A DNA stretch of 64,000 nucleotides, taken from NCBI GenBank assembly GCA_049522195.1, contig JBEKOB010000006.1, positions 1 to 64,000 on the forward strand, written 5' to 3'. The position numbers and the translations under genes are program-made. Positions 17,951-28,148 of this stretch are shown piece after piece; position 1 is the first letter of the stretch; each line of letters opens with the position of its first letter. The notes beneath the pieces are model-generated. The model was given only the letters and a program-made list of their open reading frames with translations. It did not search any database and was not told the DNA's origin. Source of the DNA: UBA9647 sp049522195 (GTDB taxonomy: Bacteria; Bacteroidota; Ignavibacteria; UBA10030).

Positions 17951-17981
17951 AAAAAGTCCCGCAGAATCTGCGGGACTTTTT
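17951..17981. terminator. Bidirectional rho-independent terminator
   Basis: A perfect 15-bp inverted repeat (17951-17965 with 17967-17981) with A-rich and T-rich flanks lies between convergent genes, ending both the PstS-like gene and the large minus-strand protease/barrel gene. Confidence 0.93.
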
Positions 17982-18003
17982 GTTTTCGGAAGGTTAGGTG
18001 ATC

Positions 18004-21000
18004 CTAGAATTCCGGACCGAGGGAGAAATACCAATTCGGTGTTGAGAACCCCGACCCATTGTAGGCCCACGCGACATCGATCCGGAGCGGGAATCCGAAG
18101 AAGAAGAATCTGGCGCCAAATCCGGTTCCGACAAGAAGATCCTTCCTTTGAACACCATCTGGGGTCGATTGAAATGCCTGCCAGGTTTTTGTATTGCTCC
18201 ACGCCGATCCGACGTCGATGAAGGCCGCACCGAGCATGTTCTGGAAGCCGATCGGAAGTGCTCCAAGGATCAAGTAGCGGACGAGCGGGAACCGAAACTC
18301 AATATTAGCCACGCCGAAACGGGTCCCGTTCAGCGCATTGTAATCGTATCCTCGCACGGGAAGAACCGGCGTCAGGAATGCGTAGTCCTCGACATTCACG
18401 ATCGGAATCTGCCCCCCCTGATCGAACCGACGGTTGATCCACCCTTCCGTCCCGCCGATAAAGAACTGCTGTCGATCCCTGCCGTAACTCGCCCCGCCTG
18501 CCACTCTATAGACAAATATGAGCTCGCGGGCCAGCTTGTTGTAGCTCCGGTAGTCAAATGTGAAGGTCTGGAGATCCAGCGCCTGATCACTGATCTTCGC
18601 GCTTCCATATACTGTGGCGTGGAATCGAGACCCATTATTAGGAGCGAACCATCCCCCCTGCCAGAGCGAGTTATCATTGACATACGTCAACGAGGGCAAA
18701 ATGAACGAGCGGGTCTGCGAAGGTTCTGTTGGGTCGTCAAGGTTGTCCCGAGAGAGGTTCAGCCAGTTGACTGACAGATCGAGTCTGTTGAAGCGATCGA
18801 TTGGATAGGATGCGATCCCGCCAATCGCCCACGAGCGGAATCGGTACAGAAACACGTTCCCATACTGGTCATCCAGATAGAGAAACCGGGCTGTATGGAA
18901 CCCCTGGAATCCATAATCGATGCGATTCGGCAGGTAGAGATACGTCAAACCGTAATCGCTGTTTTTGAGATCGAGCATCAGGTTTGTCTCGAGGACGATC
19001 TGATGATCACCCAGCATATCGCTGAAAGCGAATATGGTTTCGCCCTCGATTCCGTAGAACGTGCTGTACCCTGCAGTTCCGTAGACAAGGTCCGGTGTGA
19101 AATTGAGCTTATATTTCCGTGGGACGTAGTTACCCTCCGCATCCCTGTTGTTGGCGATGTCAAACCGGGGAGTCGCCTTCGCCGTCACGATCGTATCATG
19201 CATGTTCTCGGGAGAGAATACATAGTTCTTCAAATCTGCCTTCGAGGGTGCCTGGTATTTCGTCGGTTGTTCGGCCGATGTGTCCTTGACGATGACGATG
19301 TTGTCGCGTATCGCAACGGTGTCTTTTGACGTGGAAGCAGTGAACACCTCGTGCGGTTTCTCTGCGCGGGGAAGCTCAAACTTCCGTTTGATGAATTCCG
19401 TAGGTTCAAGCTGCGCGACGCTGAGTTTCCGTTCGAATGGAGAGCGCATCAGGAACACATCGAAACCGGCCTGGTGCAGCGACGCAAAGACAAGCTTTGA
19501 ACCGTCGCGTGACAGCGTCAACTGATAGATACCTGAGAGCGAGTTTGTAATCGGTCGATCTGTTCCCGTCTCAAGATTTCTCTCATAGACGTTGTTGATA
19601 CCGTTCCGGTCCGAGATATAGAGCATCTTCTTTCCGTCGGGAGAAATGACCGGCGACGTCTCATTGGAATTCGGCAGGTCCGTGATTCGTCGCATGACGT
19701 GAGTCTGGATATCGACAGCATAGATATCAAGCTGGCTGAAGTCAATCTGCGACATTTTGAGTCCGGGCACCAGCTTTCCCGGTGAAATGAAATCCCGCCG
19801 GTCGGATGCGAAATACACCGTCTTCCCATCGGGAGAAAATGTCGGATCCAGATCGGTAAATACGTCATCTGTGATGTTTGTCAGTTTCTTCGAGTCAGGC
19901 TCATACACATAGATATCAGAATGAGGGCCCTTGAGTCCTTCGAAGGCAAGCATCTTGCCGTCAGCAGACCATGTCACAGAGAAGATACCATCGAGCCTGA
20001 GGTCTATCTTCTCTCTGCTGCCAGAGTTCACATCGACAATCGAGATTGCGTCCGATTCCCCTGCCTTGACTCCGAAGGCGATCTTTTTTCCGTCGGGAGA
20101 CCAGGCTATTCCCGGGGTCAACAAGTGGAGCTCCTCGAAATCGTTCGTCCGCTGGCCGCTGACCACTTTGTCGAGTATCTGACCGTCGATGGCCGATATC
20201 AGGTACACATCGAAATAGTCGTTCCGGTCGGAGATGAACGCGATCCTGTCTCCCTGAGGCGAAATGGCGGGACTCGTGTTGTAGAAGTTACCGTCTTTGG
20301 TATGGTCGGTGAGGCGACGGGCAAAATCTGCCGGCTCCTCGCGCTTCGCAATATCGGGCCAGTAGATGACCTTTTGTTCCTTCTGCCATCGCTCAGAGAG
20401 CTCCTTGAGAGTCAACCCAATCGTGCTCTTGAGCCCCCCTTCAACGCTCCGCGTGCTTCTCATGCGGTTCATAATTTCGCTGATCTTCTGTTCGCCATAC
20501 TTGTTCGCGATGTAGTACCATACGGACTGGCCGCCGCGGTACGCGAAATATCCGCTCAGATACTCGATGGGGGGCAAATAGTTCTGTATCGTTGCATCCC
20601 GGATGAACATGTCGGAGTTGGTCTCCCACTTCATTGACGCATATTCCGCAAATCCTTCATTCATCCAGAGCGGGAGCATAAAGGGTGACCGGCTCGCAAC
20701 GATGGACTGAATCGATCCACCGTAAAACATGTCATTGAGCACGGCATGGACAAGTTCGTGGTGAATCACATGCCTGAACTGGCTGTAGTTTCCTTCAAAC
20801 GGAACAACGACACGGTTTTTAAAAAGCTCCGTGACTCCGCCGATCCCCTCTTCCAGGTATTCTTCGATAACATTCGTCTGCTGGAATTCGTTATGCGAGT
20901 TATAAATGACGATCGGAATTCGGTTGTTGATGTCATACCGAAGGATTTTCCGGATGGACTCGTAAGCGTCCTCCGCTGCGTCCGCGGTGAACTCGGCGAG

Positions 21001-21165
21001 CTCATATCCATTCTGGGAATAATAGATGTCGAAATGATTCGTCTGAATGTATTCCCATTCGAAATCCTTGTACTGCACCTTGTTCTTGCCGTACACGGAA
21101 TTCTGGCTCAATGCCAAGCTCGATGCCATCAGCATCAGTGCGCCGACAACCGCGATCCTTTTCAT
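18004..21165 (-). CDS. Zinc metalloprotease / WD40-like propeller / Omp85-type barrel fusion protein
   Basis: A 1053-residue exported protein with three parts. After a signal peptide (MKRIAVV to ALSQ) comes a peptidase-MA-like domain with zinc site HELVH (136-140) and third ligand in NEGFAEY (Glu170). The middle (about 280-560) has repeated SPDGKKI and SDRN motifs of a TolB-like PD40 beta-propeller. The C-terminal part (about 680-1053) is a beta-barrel with the Omp85 loop-6 motif VRGY, the FIDVGSAW strand and a GFGARF...PLRIDVAW ending on GPEF. The ATG at 21165 gives a proper signal peptide. It is probably an outer-membrane protein handling polypeptides; its function is unknown. TamB is two genes upstream on the same strand. 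Confidence 0.82.
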   Translation of the reverse strand: MKRIAVVGALMLMASSLALSQNSVYGKNKVQYKDFEWEYIQTNHFDIYYSQNGYELAEFTADAAEDAYESIRKILRYDINNRIPIVIYNSHNEFQQTNVIEEYLEEGIGGVTELFKNRVVVPFEGNYSQFRHVIHHELVHAVLNDMFYGGSIQSIVASRSPFMLPLWMNEGFAEYASMKWETNSDMFIRDATIQNYLPPIEYLSGYFAYRGGQSVWYYIANKYGEQKISEIMNRMRSTRSVEGGLKSTIGLTLKELSERWQKEQKVIYWPDIAKREEPADFARRLTDHTKDGNFYNTSPAISPQGDRIAFISDRNDYFDVYLISAIDGQILDKVVSGQRTNDFEELHLLTPGIAWSPDGKKIAFGVKAGESDAISIVDVNSGSREKIDLRLDGIFSVTWSADGKMLAFEGLKGPHSDIYVYEPDSKKLTNITDDVFTDLDPTFSPDGKTVYFASDRRDFISPGKLVPGLKMSQIDFSQLDIYAVDIQTHVMRRITDLPNSNETSPVISPDGKKMLYISDRNGINNVYERNLETGTDRPITNSLSGIYQLTLSRDGSKLVFASLHQAGFDVFLMRSPFERKLSVAQLEPTEFIKRKFELPRAEKPHEVFTASTSKDTVAIRDNIVIVKDTSAEQPTKYQAPSKADLKNYVFSPENMHDTIVTAKATPRFDIANNRDAEGNYVPRKYKLNFTPDLVYGTAGYSTFYGIEGETIFAFSDMLGDHQIVLETNLMLDLKNSDYGLTYLYLPNRIDYGFQGFHTARFLYLDDQYGNVFLYRFRSWAIGGIASYPIDRFNRLDLSVNWLNLSRDNLDDPTEPSQTRSFILPSLTYVNDNSLWQGGWFAPNNGSRFHATVYGSAKISDQALDLQTFTFDYRSYNKLARELIFVYRVAGGASYGRDRQQFFIGGTEGWINRRFDQGGQIPIVNVEDYAFLTPVLPVRGYDYNALNGTRFGVANIEFRFPLVRYLILGALPIGFQNMLGAAFIDVGSAWSNTKTWQAFQSTPDGVQRKDLLVGTGFGARFFFFGFPLRIDVAWAYNGSGFSTPNWYFSLGPEF

Positions 21166-21286
21166 ACATGCTCCCACTGCAATAAACAGGTCTCTCTGAT
21201 TAATTTGATTGTAGACAAATTCACCACGAAACACAATTCTCCCTACTTTTCTTGAACAAAATCATCCACCACATCGGTTCCTGCCC

Positions 21287-23443
21287 TTAGTGCCGGCGCT
21301 TGCGGGGATGCGCCTTTTCCGCTTCGGACCCGACAATTGCGAAGTCGATTTCACGCTCCTCAGGATTGACGCGGAGCACCCTCACCTCCACGGCGTCTCC
21401 AAGCCGATATCGCTTTCCCGTCCTGCTGCCGATGAGAGCGTACTTCTTCTCATCATACTCATAGTAGTCATCATTGAGATCCCTGACATGGACGAGGCCT
21501 TCGACAAGGAGGTCGGTGATTTCTATGAAGATGCCGAAGCGCATCACGCCGGAGATAACCCCATGAAATTCATCGCCAACGTGCCGCTTCATATATTCCA
21601 CCTGCATCACCTTCACGGCGGCCCGTTCGGCCTCCATTGCAACTCGTTCCATCACCGAAGATTGCTTTGCGATGTACGGAAGCCGTTGGGCAATCTCGTT
21701 CCGACGCTCGAGGGAAGCCGACTTTGCATACTCCTTCAGGAGCCTGTGAATGACGAGGTCCGGATACCGGCGAATCGGAGACGTGAAATGAGAATAGTAC
21801 TCGAATCCGAGTCCATAGTGCCCAATGTTCTGCTCCGAATAGACAGCCTTGGCCATTGAGCGCAATGCGACCTCGTTGATCACATTCTCCACCTCGGTGC
21901 CCCTGACCTGGTCGAGCAGCTTTTGGAGATCCTTCGACGGGACACCTGCATCCACGCGCAATTTGTAGCCAAATTGTTCGACGAACGCTGCAAGCTCGCG
22001 GATTCTGTCCGGATCGGGAGAATCATGAATCCGGTAGAGAAATGGCTTGCGATGATCCTCCTTCTTCGCCAGTCCGACGTGCTGGGCTACAACCTGATTG
22101 GCCAGCAGCATGAATTCCTCAACCAATCTGTGGCTCCTCAACCGCGCCTTCTTGCGAATCTCTGTCGGATTCCCCTCCTCATCGAAACGGAATTTCGCTT
22201 CCGCCGTCTCGAAGTCGATACTCCCCTCTTTGAGGCGCTTCTTCGTCAACACCGTACTCAATTTCTGCATTGTGTGTAGCGTCGAAAGCGTTTTGCTATC
22301 CGTCGCGCCCTTTGATGTCCCCTCGGCTGGTTCATCGAGAAGTTCCTCTACTTCCTCATAGGAAAATCTCCGCTTGCTGCGAATGACGGTCTCCTCGATG
22401 TCATAGTCCTTCACCGTGCCTTTCGGCGTGACGGTCATGAGAACGGAATAGGTCAAGCGGTCTTCATTGGGCCGCAGGCTGCACAGGATGTTGGACAAGC
22501 GCTCCGGAATCATGGGTACAACCATGTTCGGAAAGTAGACGCTCGTTCCACGCTTGAGCGCCTCACGATCAATTTCTCCACCCTCTTTGACATAGGACGA
22601 TACATCGGCAATGTGGACGCCCAAACGGTAGTCCCCGCCGGGAAGCTCGCTCAACGAAACAGCATCATCGAAATCCTTTGCATCTTCCGGGTCAATGGTG
22701 AAGCAGAGTTCATCGCGCAGGTCCAACCGTTCCTCAATCTCCGACGCAGGGATCGAAGATGGCAGAAGTTCCGCTTCACGCATGACCTCTGGGGGAAAAT
22801 GCATCGGCAGCTTGAACTCACGGATTACTGATTTCAGCTCGGCTGAAACCTCGCCTGCCTTCCCCAACACCTCCACAATCCGCCCTTCGGGGTTCAGGTG
22901 ACCGACTCCCCATTCCTCAATATGAACGACGACCTTGTCGCCGGGTGTCGCTTTGTTGAGAAACTCCCTGTCGACGAAAATATCCCGCGCGATCTTGCGG
23001 TCATCGGGTATAACGATGAAGAAATTCCTGCTTCGCTCCAGCGTACCGACGAGGTCCGCTCTTCCACGCTGAACGATCTTAACAACCTCACCTTCACGCG
23101 GCTGTTCCTTCTCCAGTCGCTTCGACGATTGGGCGAACAGAGATACCTCCACCGTATCGCCGTGAACAGCCGTGCCCTTGTCGCGTGGAGAAATCGAAAC
23201 AACGTCATCACTCCCTTCCGCAACCACAGTACCGAATCCCTGCTTTGTCATCTTGAACACCCCGGTGATACTCTTTGGAATTTCAAAATGAGCGAACCGG
23301 CCCCCTTTGATGCGCTTCACCTTGTTGGAATCCACCAACACCCGAAGGGCATCTTTAAAAATCTGATAGTCCTGCTGCGACCGAAAACTGAGCCGGCGGG
23401 ACAATTCTTTTGATTTGAAAGCCTCGTTTGGATACCGCGCCAA
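21287..23443 (-). CDS. rnr: Ribonuclease R
   Basis: Processive 3'-5' exoribonuclease that degrades structured RNA. It has an N-terminal winged helix, cold-shock domains (from about residue 60), and the RNB catalytic domain with IDPEDAKDFDDAVSL carrying the Mg-binding aspartates. SPIRRYPDLVIHRLL follows, then a C-terminal S1 domain and the basic tail HPRKRRH. The frame given starts at a TTG (23443), but family-like residues (ENKILAF and further) continue in frame upstream to about 23512 without any ATG, GTG or TTG. The true start may therefore be a rare codon or the base call may be wrong. It lies 92 bp after tamB. Confidence 0.93.
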   Translation of the reverse strand: MARYPNEAFKSKELSRRLSFRSQQDYQIFKDALRVLVDSNKVKRIKGGRFAHFEIPKSITGVFKMTKQGFGTVVAEGSDDVVSISPRDKGTAVHGDTVEVSLFAQSSKRLEKEQPREGEVVKIVQRGRADLVGTLERSRNFFIVIPDDRKIARDIFVDREFLNKATPGDKVVVHIEEWGVGHLNPEGRIVEVLGKAGEVSAELKSVIREFKLPMHFPPEVMREAELLPSSIPASEIEERLDLRDELCFTIDPEDAKDFDDAVSLSELPGGDYRLGVHIADVSSYVKEGGEIDREALKRGTSVYFPNMVVPMIPERLSNILCSLRPNEDRLTYSVLMTVTPKGTVKDYDIEETVIRSKRRFSYEEVEELLDEPAEGTSKGATDSKTLSTLHTMQKLSTVLTKKRLKEGSIDFETAEAKFRFDEEGNPTEIRKKARLRSHRLVEEFMLLANQVVAQHVGLAKKEDHRKPFLYRIHDSPDPDRIRELAAFVEQFGYKLRVDAGVPSKDLQKLLDQVRGTEVENVINEVALRSMAKAVYSEQNIGHYGLGFEYYSHFTSPIRRYPDLVIHRLLKEYAKSASLERRNEIAQRLPYIAKQSSVMERVAMEAERAAVKVMQVEYMKRHVGDEFHGVISGVMRFGIFIEITDLLVEGLVHVRDLNDDYYEYDEKKYALIGSRTGKRYRLGDAVEVRVLRVNPEEREIDFAIVGSEAEKAHPRKRRH

Positions 23444-23535
23444 AAAGGCTAATATTTTGTTCTCTGCAGTGTCGATGAGCTGATCCCCGGATGGTAGTAC
23501 AATTAGACGCTTACGTGCGTCAATAGGTTTGACAA

Positions 23536-26500
23536 TCAGAAAATGATTCTGTACAGCAGCCTGACACCCCTCGATTCTCTCCGCTGATCGAAGGTTTCCA
23601 CGCCCTGGACGGTGCGCTCCGCTTCAAGCAGCAGATTCCGCCATTTTTCCGAGCCCACGATTGCACTCATGGGAAGCTGGATGCTGATATTGGTATTGTT
23701 CAGATCGCTTAAGACCTTTCCTCCCAGCCTGAATACGGCGTCCCCCACCTCGCCCGTGAGGCGAAGATCCGCCGATTCCTGAAAGCTTCCTCCACCATAA
23801 TACAGCACGTCAACGGATCGGACGATACCGAACTCCTTACGCAGAAGATCCGTGAGAGGACCGGAAAGAATGGAAGAAGCAACACCGCCAAGCACGCTCG
23901 ATCCCGCAAGCGAGAGCTTATCCTGTTGCGTGAGTTCCTCGCGAAACGATCCTGTGACGAGAAACGCGATGGCGTCCCCTTCGACATCCGGCCGTTGCTG
24001 TGTAATCAGGTTGCCGAGCTGATCGTACTCTGAAAGGCCCATTTTGACCTTTGGCTGTTCCCTTGTCCCGGTAATGAGGACCTTGACTATAACTTTTTCG
24101 GATCCGCCGGAGAGTCGTGTCCCAGCGGTACTATCGACTCCACGATGCACACCTTCATAGGTGGCGACAATATCCAGCTCCGGATTCAGCGGATCACCCG
24201 TGAACCTGACTTTTCCGGTGGCATCCAGCTTTTTGAAGTTGTTGTAGTATGACCTGTTCCCGAGCTCGAGTTCTCCGGTCAAATGCATTTGATCGCCGTC
24301 CCGGGTGAATGCCGTCCTGCCCTTCAGCTCCGCCAGCAATTGCTCGTTTGTGAAATTGCTGAAGACAAACTTCAGCTGCGTGACCCCCTGGGTTTCGATG
24401 GCCAGGTTGTAAACAATGTTATCAAGAAACGATTTTTGAGGGGGCGCTGGCGCTTCCTTGACAGCGGTAAGCGGTTTGAGTGAGCGAAGAGGAACAGTTG
24501 CAGCTTTCACACCGGGTCCTGTGTGCCCTTCCCTGACTGAGGTCGAGGCGGAATCCGTTTTCAAATCATCGATCAGCCGGACTTCGATTCTGCTGTTAGG
24601 GAGATCCTGCGTTTGCTGCATCGGAGGCAATGTGAGGTTCGCGTACTTGAGGAATACCTCGCCAGCGACAAACGAACGCGATGGACTTCCTTTCCAACTG
24701 ATGCCGAGGGGGCCAGTTCCGGCAAAGAGATCTCCATAAAGTCCCTGGTTTGCCCGCCTGGCGCTCTCCTTCATCACAAGCAGCTGCCCGTTAGCCGCAA
24801 GATCGAAATCCTTGATCTTGAGCCCTTCGAGTGAGAAGCTCCCCGAGAGGTTTATTTTTCCGTCTGGCTGATCCTCCGCGATGTTTCGTACGACGACTTC
24901 TTCGAAAGCAATTTTTCTACCGTTCGGCACCAGTTTGCCATCGACGAGGTATTGGATGCCGAGAGGATTGAACAGGAACCGGGCATTTTGAAGCACCACA
25001 GAACCTTCATATGCCGGGGATTCAACCGTTCCCCGCAGTTTCATGTTACAGACCAGGTAGCCGCTCAGATTGCTCAGCTCGGGGATAAACGGATCGAGAA
25101 ACTCGAGCCGGAAGTTGGTGGATTGAACATCGAGGTTCATCTCCCCTTCTAGTTTTCTGTCGGACGCTCCGGTGAGGGAGAGATCGTACGGGACTGTGCC
25201 GTTTACGAGCAGTTCGGGAATCGATCCTGTGCTGTCCGGCCGACTATGAAGCTGAGCGAAAATGGTCAGCAGGCGATCGGAATACGAAGAGCGGATCTGC
25301 ACCGTACCAAATGTCTCCTGATCGTAACGAACGCTTGTCGCATTCATGTCCAGGGAAAAACTTGGCTCTTCGAGACTTCCGTCGAAGGTGGAATTCGCGT
25401 TCACGACACCGCTCATCGCCGGAAGCGATTCGATCGAGGCGGTCCTTCGCACCACTTTCGGTATAGAATTGACCAGAACATTGTGGACCGACGCTGCGAT
25501 ATTCGACGTTCCGCCGGGGTTGAACAACCCCACAGCGCTCACTTCTTCTGCCTCATGGTGCAGGAGCAAGTTCGAGATCTGAAGCCCATCTCTCCCCACT
25601 TTGAACGCAACAGGGCCCGAGTTTTCAAAGACGTGAGAATTGAAATCAACCTGGAGCCGGTCAAAACTGAACGCGAAGAAGTGATCGGCGTATAGAACTG
25701 ACCCAAGCCCCGTCACTGTGACTACGGAATCGATTAATGCCTCAACGACAACATGACTCGAATCACCGACCATCGTTACGTCGGCTGCCAGGTTGGATGT
25801 CTGAAGACCCTGCACATCGAATCGCTTTGCACGTACACCCAGCGTGACGTTCATCGATTGCAGCAGATCGGTCGTGGAAAGCCCGTCAGCGTTGAACGAA
25901 AGCGTTCCCGACTCCACACCGAGCCTGATCTTCTGATCAGCGTAGCGGAATGCCTGTACATTTGCTTTTGCATCGACCTGAATCCCTTCCACACCCTCCC
26001 GAACGCGACCGCTGGCTCCCAGGCTTCCTTCCATCGCTCTCCCAAGCACCACGCCGACTGGGTACCCGTCTTTGAGATCGAGTGTAAACGTATATTCCAC
26101 AGAATCCCGCTTCGACGGAACAGCCGTGCGAAATGCCTTGACCGATTGTCGATCGTCGGCAGCTTCACGCAACGCATCGAGCGAATTGATCCGATAGGAA
26201 ATTGCATCGCCTATGAGAGCCACTCCACGCGCGAACGCTGTTACCACGGTAGAAGGAGTGAACCGCCCCCCCACTTCGAGGTCGAGAATGTCCGAAGTAA
26301 TGGAAAGCGCATGCTGATCACCATCAAGCGTGTTGATGCGAATTGCCGCAGGTCCCCCCGCAAACTGCACCGTATCGAACGAGGAACGGAAGAGATTCAG
26401 ATTGATATGTCCCGTCATCGCCTGAGGAGATTTGAAATCTCCTCGCGCCTGAAGATCAAACGAGATGTCGCTCGCATGTTCCGACTTCCGGGTGACCTCG

Positions 26501-28086
26501 GACAGATTCAGCGAGTTGATGCGCCCTGAGAGATCATATCCCACCAGATCCTGAGGTTTCAGCTGCAACGTTCCACCGAGGTCGACTCTGGCGGAGCCTA
26601 TGCGCAGCGAAATGCGGGGCCGGACAATCCGATCAGCGATGTCCACAACGATCACGGAGCGGCTCAACGGAAGCCCGTAGAACTCAGATGAATCTATATC
26701 AGATCGCGCAACACCGGTCATATCGGCAAGTCGTAGCCCCCTTCCCTGGAACGTCGTTGTCGATTTCAACCTAGTTACGAGGGAGCTGTCACCAACCAGT
26801 CGCGCCAGATTCAAATGTGACGTTTTGACGACGCCGTCATACGAGAACGGAGATTCCCGGAGATCGAGATTCGCATCGACGTCAACTCTCCCGATACGTG
26901 AACTGCTTGCCAACCGGACATTGAAAGCCACCGGCTTGCCTTTGAACCGAAGGTCATATTCGACAAGGCCAAACGCGGAGAGATCGGGTATCCGAAGGCT
27001 CGGCATCAGATTCCGGACGTCGTCGGCATCGACTTTGTTCTTGATGCAGGCAAGATCCAGCTCAAGGTCTTTTGGATGATGAAGGTTGGACAGGGTGCCG
27101 GAAATCCTCACCGAGGAAGCGCCGGTATGGAGCGTCACGTTGCGTATATCCATCAATCCAAATCGTCCCGCGATCTCGATCTGTCCGGCGATCTCACGTT
27201 CAAGGAACTTGACCGGGCTTCCGACAAACTGTTTCAGCTCCCCAAAGTCCAATCGACCGACGTTCAGGCGGGCAAACAAAGGAGCAAACTGCAGCTGCGC
27301 GAGCTCTTTCACGCTTGTGATATCGATGCTATCGAGTCGCGCATCAAGGACGACGTGGGATTTTCCCGTCAGGAGGCTGAGCTTGTGGACAGCAACTGTC
27401 CTCGGAGCAAGCAGGATGTCACCGCTGAGCTCCTTGATCTGAAACTCTGGTTGAAGGAGAGTGCAGGCAAACGATCGGAGTGCCAGCCGTATCTGGTGAG
27501 AGCGGATGTTCAGCCCTGCATCGAGACTGACAGAATCAAGCTGCAGGTTGGCGTAGTCGATTCGTCCCGGCCAGGGTTGCAGTGAACTGTCCGCAGTGCG
27601 GGCTGTCAGGTCAAGCGAATCGACGAGATGGACCTCACCGCGCAGAATCTCGATTTGTTTGAGATTCATCGTCCAGGATGAGGGCGTCGTGTCCTTGGAT
27701 GAGGACTGCAGCAAGCGTTCTACGTTCCACGTCCCCTGCCGGGAACGTGTCAGACTGATGACGGGATTTGTGAGCGTTATCCGCGAAACCGAAAGACTCT
27801 TCGTGAGAAGTCCAAGAGGGTCGTACCTCGCTTCAAGTTTCTGAACGACGAGAAGGGAATCTCCGCCGCGGCTGAGTACCACGTGATCAGCGCGGAATCC
27901 TGTGAACAGATTTCCCTCAACGGTGCCAAGTGAAAGTTCGGCGTGGAGTCCGGAAGCAACGGCGTCGATCAGTTGAGTGCGGAGGTATGAACGGAATACC
28001 TTCGTTTGCGTGAAACCGAGAACCGCCACGACGACGAAGAGTACGATAACGGCAAGAGCATATGTTGTTCGAAAGAATCTTCGCAC
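23536..28086 (-). CDS. tamB: TamB/YtfN-family translocation and assembly protein
   Basis: A 1516-residue envelope-spanning protein. One N-terminal membrane anchor (about 9-27) is followed by AsmA-like repeats and a very long stretch of beta-rich sequence. The conserved TamB C-terminal domain (about 1130-1516) includes LGNRSYYNNFKK, TGTREQPKV, the LGGVASSILSGPLTD region and a final LLYRIIF typical of barrel-facing ends. TamB proteins bridge inner and outer membrane, with an Omp85 partner, for outer-membrane assembly or lipid transport. No separate tamA is adjacent; the nearest Omp85-like barrel is in the protein at 18004-21165. It is preceded by the heptose genes 62 bp upstream. Confidence 0.9.
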   Translation of the reverse strand: MRRFFRTTYALAVIVLFVVVAVLGFTQTKVFRSYLRTQLIDAVASGLHAELSLGTVEGNLFTGFRADHVVLSRGGDSLLVVQKLEARYDPLGLLTKSLSVSRITLTNPVISLTRSRQGTWNVERLLQSSSKDTTPSSWTMNLKQIEILRGEVHLVDSLDLTARTADSSLQPWPGRIDYANLQLDSVSLDAGLNIRSHQIRLALRSFACTLLQPEFQIKELSGDILLAPRTVAVHKLSLLTGKSHVVLDARLDSIDITSVKELAQLQFAPLFARLNVGRLDFGELKQFVGSPVKFLEREIAGQIEIAGRFGLMDIRNVTLHTGASSVRISGTLSNLHHPKDLELDLACIKNKVDADDVRNLMPSLRIPDLSAFGLVEYDLRFKGKPVAFNVRLASSSRIGRVDVDANLDLRESPFSYDGVVKTSHLNLARLVGDSSLVTRLKSTTTFQGRGLRLADMTGVARSDIDSSEFYGLPLSRSVIVVDIADRIVRPRISLRIGSARVDLGGTLQLKPQDLVGYDLSGRINSLNLSEVTRKSEHASDISFDLQARGDFKSPQAMTGHINLNLFRSSFDTVQFAGGPAAIRINTLDGDQHALSITSDILDLEVGGRFTPSTVVTAFARGVALIGDAISYRINSLDALREAADDRQSVKAFRTAVPSKRDSVEYTFTLDLKDGYPVGVVLGRAMEGSLGASGRVREGVEGIQVDAKANVQAFRYADQKIRLGVESGTLSFNADGLSTTDLLQSMNVTLGVRAKRFDVQGLQTSNLAADVTMVGDSSHVVVEALIDSVVTVTGLGSVLYADHFFAFSFDRLQVDFNSHVFENSGPVAFKVGRDGLQISNLLLHHEAEEVSAVGLFNPGGTSNIAASVHNVLVNSIPKVVRRTASIESLPAMSGVVNANSTFDGSLEEPSFSLDMNATSVRYDQETFGTVQIRSSYSDRLLTIFAQLHSRPDSTGSIPELLVNGTVPYDLSLTGASDRKLEGEMNLDVQSTNFRLEFLDPFIPELSNLSGYLVCNMKLRGTVESPAYEGSVVLQNARFLFNPLGIQYLVDGKLVPNGRKIAFEEVVVRNIAEDQPDGKINLSGSFSLEGLKIKDFDLAANGQLLVMKESARRANQGLYGDLFAGTGPLGISWKGSPSRSFVAGEVFLKYANLTLPPMQQTQDLPNSRIEVRLIDDLKTDSASTSVREGHTGPGVKAATVPLRSLKPLTAVKEAPAPPQKSFLDNIVYNLAIETQGVTQLKFVFSNFTNEQLLAELKGRTAFTRDGDQMHLTGELELGNRSYYNNFKKLDATGKVRFTGDPLNPELDIVATYEGVHRGVDSTAGTRLSGGSEKVIVKVLITGTREQPKVKMGLSEYDQLGNLITQQRPDVEGDAIAFLVTGSFREELTQQDKLSLAGSSVLGGVASSILSGPLTDLLRKEFGIVRSVDVLYYGGGSFQESADLRLTGEVGDAVFRLGGKVLSDLNNTNISIQLPMSAIVGSEKWRNLLLEAERTVQGVETFDQRRESRGVRLLYRIIF

Positions 28087-28148
28087 GGAATACCGGCTCG
28101 TTCAGGTCGATGCTTGTTGATGTGGCGCACCCCGGGAATTGGAACGGC

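Noticed and set aside
25753..26529. 258-codon open frame on the plus strand
   Set aside because: Antisense to tamB; no family resemblance.
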